This document shows, one piece after another, positions 61,101 to 64,000 of a stretch of DNA of 64,000 nt. The number at the start of each line of letters is the position of its first letter. Position 1 is the first letter of the stretch. The stretch is from Vibrio gazogenes (lineage in GTDB: Bacteria > Pseudomonadota > Gammaproteobacteria > Enterobacterales > Vibrionaceae). A model generated the notes under the pieces. That model did not search any database and was not told the DNA's origin. It was given only the letters and a program-made list of their open reading frames with translations. The translations under genes were made by a program, and so were the position numbers. The stretch spans positions 930,001 through 994,000 of the forward strand of contig NZ_CP018836.1 of the NCBI RefSeq assembly GCF_002196515.1. Direction: 5' to 3'.

Positions 61101-62666
61101 TTATCCCTTGTTTGAATGGATTCGAATATGATTTTTTGGTGTCGTAATTGTCATATTATCAACATCATACACCGAGCCACCATACTGAATTTCTTCAACG
61201 TGGTGAATTTCGTATTTCTCTCTACCACCGACTTGCTCTTTAAAACGAGGAAACGGAGCAAAACCGTTTTGAATCAGTTCTTGATTTCCTTCATTAAACT
61301 GTGATGAAAGAATTTCATCCTGACTTACAGCTTTCCAAAACGCTTTCCTAAACCCATCAAAACTACTGAACTCACGGCCTCTGAGCTGATCCGCAATTTG
61401 CGACGGCACCGGTACACCTAACTCTTTTCCGGCGGCTTCCAACCACAGACCGGTGATATCTTCACCGTTGCCGGTCACGACGCCCGACTCGTTGCGAACG
61501 CTTTCTTTGTAAACCACATACAACGGTGGTAACCCAGTCTCAGCCGGAAAGGTCAGAATATAGTCTTGCAGATCCGCATCAGCAATTGGCGTGATATAAG
61601 TGTTATCAAACTCTTGACCTTGCTCCGCTTCTGGATGGATCCAGATATCGAACTTTTCCATCTCCGGGATGGGGTTAACCAGAATCGGTTTGCCGCCGAA
61701 ATCGCCGCTAATCGGCACCCACTCAATGGTGACATCTGGCTCTAACGCAATGACAAAGCGCTCACCGACCCGTTTGACCTCACGTTTGGGAATCATCGCG
61801 CCATTGACGTGATAGCCGTAAATCCGCCCTGCTGTATTGAAACCTAAGCGAATATTGGTTTCAACCCTGTCTTTATTGCGCATATCGACTGCACTGTAGA
61901 GCGTGCTGTCTGCGAATTTGTTCGGCACAAATGCGGCCAGCATTCCGGCTCGCCCGACGATTTTCATCGCCAGTTCCGGCAGTTCTGCCAATGCCGCACC
62001 GCCAATGCGCGTTAAAAAGGCTTCTCCAGATGTTGCACTTACCCCTTGCCCGACGGCAATTGTATAAGCCGCATAATCCCCCAGCGAAGAAAGTGACTCT
62101 CGCTGTGTACCGATGTCACATGAGCCTCTCGGCACCAGAGCGGATTTGGCGAAACGGGCGGGTTTGGCTGGCGGCTGGTTAAATGCGTTTTGCCATGCGG
62201 ATGAAGGCAGTGGGATTGTATCCAGCTCTCGTAACCGCTCCTGACGTTGCTTGTGCAGACGCGCGGCTAAAGTGAGTTTCACTGGTTCGCGTTCGACATA
62301 AGGCTCGGTATAAACAGAAGCGTTGACGCTGCCAGAGTAAGATGAACCAATACCATGATTGACCAGCGCCACTCTGGCGGTATAAGCCTTGTAGGCCAAC
62401 AAGTCGAGCTGAGGCTCAACCTCGGGATTGACCCGCCAGTATGAATTGCCCCATTCATCTTTATCCCGAATGAGTAACGGAATCGATGGTACATCCGTCA
62501 GTAATACCTGATGGCCGCTGCGAAGCTGTTCGAGAAAATCAGCAAAGCGCATTCCTTCAGGCATCACGGATTTGATAGCCGATTCGCGCAGGGATGAAAA
62601 ATCCCCTTCAACTTGAGCAAATTCATGCCTCATTAGGTTGTAGATTTGAGTGATTTGATCGTTCAT
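61101..62666 (-). CDS. S-type pyocin-domain toxin with colicin E9-like HNH DNase
   Basis: 521 aa. Residues 1 to about 388 match the toxin at 523-2088, including the S-type pyocin domain (RLGFNTAGRIYGYHVNGAMI, TIEWVPISGDFGGKP, PPLYVVY). Residues about 389-521 form a colicin E9-type DNase: NESGVVTGNGEDITGLWLEA, ADQLRGREFSSFDGFRKAFW and the terminal HNH region EIHHVEEIQYGGSVYDVDN with KNHIRIH, so the metal-binding and catalytic histidines are all there. It would cut DNA non-specifically. The N-terminal 200 residues are unlike colicin receptor domains, and no PAAR is fused, so the delivery mode is open. Confidence 0.93.
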   Translation of the reverse strand: MNDQITQIYNLMRHEFAQVEGDFSSLRESAIKSVMPEGMRFADFLEQLRSGHQVLLTDVPSIPLLIRDKDEWGNSYWRVNPEVEPQLDLLAYKAYTARVALVNHGIGSSYSGSVNASVYTEPYVEREPVKLTLAARLHKQRQERLRELDTIPLPSSAWQNAFNQPPAKPARFAKSALVPRGSCDIGTQRESLSSLGDYAAYTIAVGQGVSATSGEAFLTRIGGAALAELPELAMKIVGRAGMLAAFVPNKFADSTLYSAVDMRNKDRVETNIRLGFNTAGRIYGYHVNGAMIPKREVKRVGERFVIALEPDVTIEWVPISGDFGGKPILVNPIPEMEKFDIWIHPEAEQGQEFDNTYITPIADADLQDYILTFPAETGLPPLYVVYKESVRNESGVVTGNGEDITGLWLEAAGKELGVPVPSQIADQLRGREFSSFDGFRKAFWKAVSQDEILSSQFNEGNQELIQNGFAPFPRFKEQVGGREKYEIHHVEEIQYGGSVYDVDNMTITTPKNHIRIHSNKG

Positions 62667-62827
62667 TAACGTTGTTGGTTAAGCCGTGATTGTTTTATCG
62701 ATGGATGCTTATTGATAATTTTATATTCATATGAATCAATAATTATACTCAAAAGAGTTTATGAGTCATGTTTAAATTTGAGAGAAAGGTTATTTTTGGA
62801 ATAGGAGTAACAGGGAGGCTCGCTTGA

Positions 62828-63050
62828 GATGATTAAATTGTGGTTTGGTGCGCAATCACATTCATTGATTTCATTAGCATTTTCGGATGCGCCCCAGTTC
62901 CTTTTGATAGATGTCAAAAGGAACCAAAAGCATCTTTTTTGGTTCAGTGCGCGTTATCAGGGTCGGATTGATTCGCATCCTGCTCAAGCAATCCTGAAAA
63001 ATCGTCCATGATTTTTCACCCTGAGTTCAGTGACCAAATTGACTGTTTAA
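62828..63050 (+). repeat. Hairpin repeat copy R10 (second half only)
   Basis: Begins TGTGGTTTGGTGCGCAATC; stem GTTCCTTTTGA/TCAAAAGGAAC at 62897-62924, then GGATTG/CAATCC and GAAAAATC/GATTTTTC. Stands upstream of the toxin in the same way as R1 does for its paralogue. Confidence 0.88.
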
Positions 63051-63525
63051 AAATGTTTCACCGCACGCAAATCAACCAACCAACCAAGAAAACCATTCAT
63101 GGAAGAATGATTAAGCTTTTCCGAGCAGGACGCCCGTAAAAGCTGGTTCTGGACAACATGCTACGCCGTCAAACAAAAAAGATCTTCTGGTTACTCTTGC
63201 ATCTTGGCAAGAGTAACTGGCGCACAGAGCACCGATGCCTCTGAAATCGAAAAACAAGATTGTGCGTCAAATTTGGGAGCCGGAGGCTAGGCAAATAAAA
63301 CTTGTGATGTAGGTATTTGGGACGCAATCATATTCATTGATTTCATTAGCATTTTCGAACGCGCCCCAGTTCCTTTTGATAGATGTCAAAAGGAACCAAA
63401 AGCATCTTTTTGGGTTCAGTGCGCGTAATCAGGGTCGGATTGATTCGCATCCTGCTCAAGCAATCCTGAAAAATCGTCCATGATTTTTCACCCTGAGTTC
63501 AGTGACCAAATTGACTGTTTAAAAA
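63051..63525 (+). repeat. Hairpin repeat copy R11 (full unit)
   Basis: Full unit beginning ATGTTTCACCGCACGCAAAT. Its ACTTTTG-position stem is GTTCCTTTTGA/TCAAAAGGAAC (63369-63396). The C stem has one mismatch (CCGAGC opposite GCCCG), the only clearly broken stem noticed. Confidence 0.88.
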
Positions 63526-63775
63526 TGTTTCACCGCACGCAAATCAACCACTCAACCAAGAAAATCATTCATGGAAGAATGATTAAGCTTTTCCGGGCAG
63601 GACGCCCGTAAAAGCTGGTTCTGGAAAGCGCACGACCAAGCCAAACAAAAAAAGATTTTCTGGTTACTCTTGCATCTCGGCAAGAGTAACTGGCGCACAG
63701 AGCTCAGAAGCCTCTGAAACCGAAAAACAAGATTGTGCGTCAAATTTCAGAGCCAAAGGCTAGGAGGAGGGAATA
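63526..63775 (+). repeat. Hairpin repeat copy R12 (first half only)
   Basis: First stem AATCATTCATGGAAGAATGATT, CTTTT.CGGGC stem, GTTACTCTTGC/GCAAGAGTAAC stem and the GCGCACA/TGTGCGTC pair, ending at GAGCCAAAGGCTAGG. Confidence 0.85.
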
Positions 63776-63935
63776 TTAAAAGCAGATTCTGGACAACGTG
63801 CGACGCTGTCAAACAAAAAAAGATCTTCTGGTTACTCTTGCATCTTGGCAAGAGTAACTGGCGCACAGAGCTCAGAAGCCTCTGAAATCGAAAAACAAGA
63901 TTGTGCGTCAAAACTCGGTGCCGGAGGGTAGCAGG
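63776..63935 (+). repeat. Hairpin repeat copy R13 (internal fragment)
   Basis: Starts in the middle of the unit (GATTCTGGACAACGTGCGAC), keeps the GTTACTCTTGC/GCAAGAGTAAC stem and the GCGCACA/TGTGCGTC pair, and ends at GTGCCGGAGGGTAGC. The rest of the window (63936-64000) shows nothing recognisable. Confidence 0.8.
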
Positions 63936-64000
63936 AAAGGTTGAAAATAGAGTTCCAGTGATGACACGATGACTCATGATATGGCGACAACCCGAACTTT

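Overview
The window looks like a Vibrionaceae chromosome segment, most likely Vibrio. The type VI secretion (T6SS) genes follow the order of the Vibrio cholerae VCA0105-VCA0121 cluster, and the cassette-associated sites at 48.4-56.5 kb resemble the attC (VCR-type) sites of Vibrio chromosomal integrons. No rRNA, tRNA or CRISPR was recognised.

Layout. (1) 1-2.1 kb: a bacteriocin-type nuclease toxin (S-type pyocin domain plus HNH/EndoVII-like C-terminus) with its probable immunity gene. (2) 2.5-3.7 kb: three small accessory genes that look like a degenerate integron cassette array. (3) 3.7-5.6 kb: a gene-free tract of about four 464-bp tandem repeats, each built from several hairpins. (4) 5.7-27.5 kb: a T6SS locus on the minus strand: PAAR, a Sel1-repeat protein, tssB, tssC, tssE, tssF, tssG, tagH, tssJ, tssK, tssL, clpV, vasH, tagO, tssA, tssM and a short VasL. 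hcp and vgrG are absent from the window. (5) 28.7-32.6 kb: a soluble FIST-domain chemotaxis transducer, a LacI-family regulator and a small secreted protein. (6) 32.7-40.0 kb: glycerol use, with glpABC divergent from glpFK. (7) 40.1-41.4 kb: an intact IS3-family element with its target duplication. (8) 41.4-47.5 kb: fecBCDE-like iron transport and a TonB-dependent siderophore receptor. (9) 47.9-57.9 kb: two integrase-less cassette arrays, all genes on the minus strand. They carry TIR-like, SLATT, membrane, GrpB, GNAT, YciI-like, RelA/SpoT, ParA and other accessory proteins, several of families linked to phage defence. (10) 58.3-59.0 kb: more hairpin repeats. (11) 59.0-62.7 kb: a fused nucleotidyltransferase-HEPN protein, a hypothetical gene, and a colicin E9-like DNase with its Im-type immunity protein. 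This toxin is a paralogue of the one in (1) with a different C-terminal toxin. (12) 62.8-64.0 kb: hairpin repeats again.

How it fits together. Core-like blocks (T6SS, glp, fec) alternate with accessory blocks (toxin/immunity pairs, cassettes). The junctions are marked by one family of structured repeats. Copies of this family differ by paired, compensatory changes in both arms of their hairpins while loops and linkers stay the same, so the folded structure rather than the primary sequence appears to be maintained. The three cassette arrays also share common blocks at both ends. The repeat family, the shared array ends and the ParA-RelA/SpoT cassette are the parts most likely to be undescribed. 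All calls come from reading the sequence; no database search was run.
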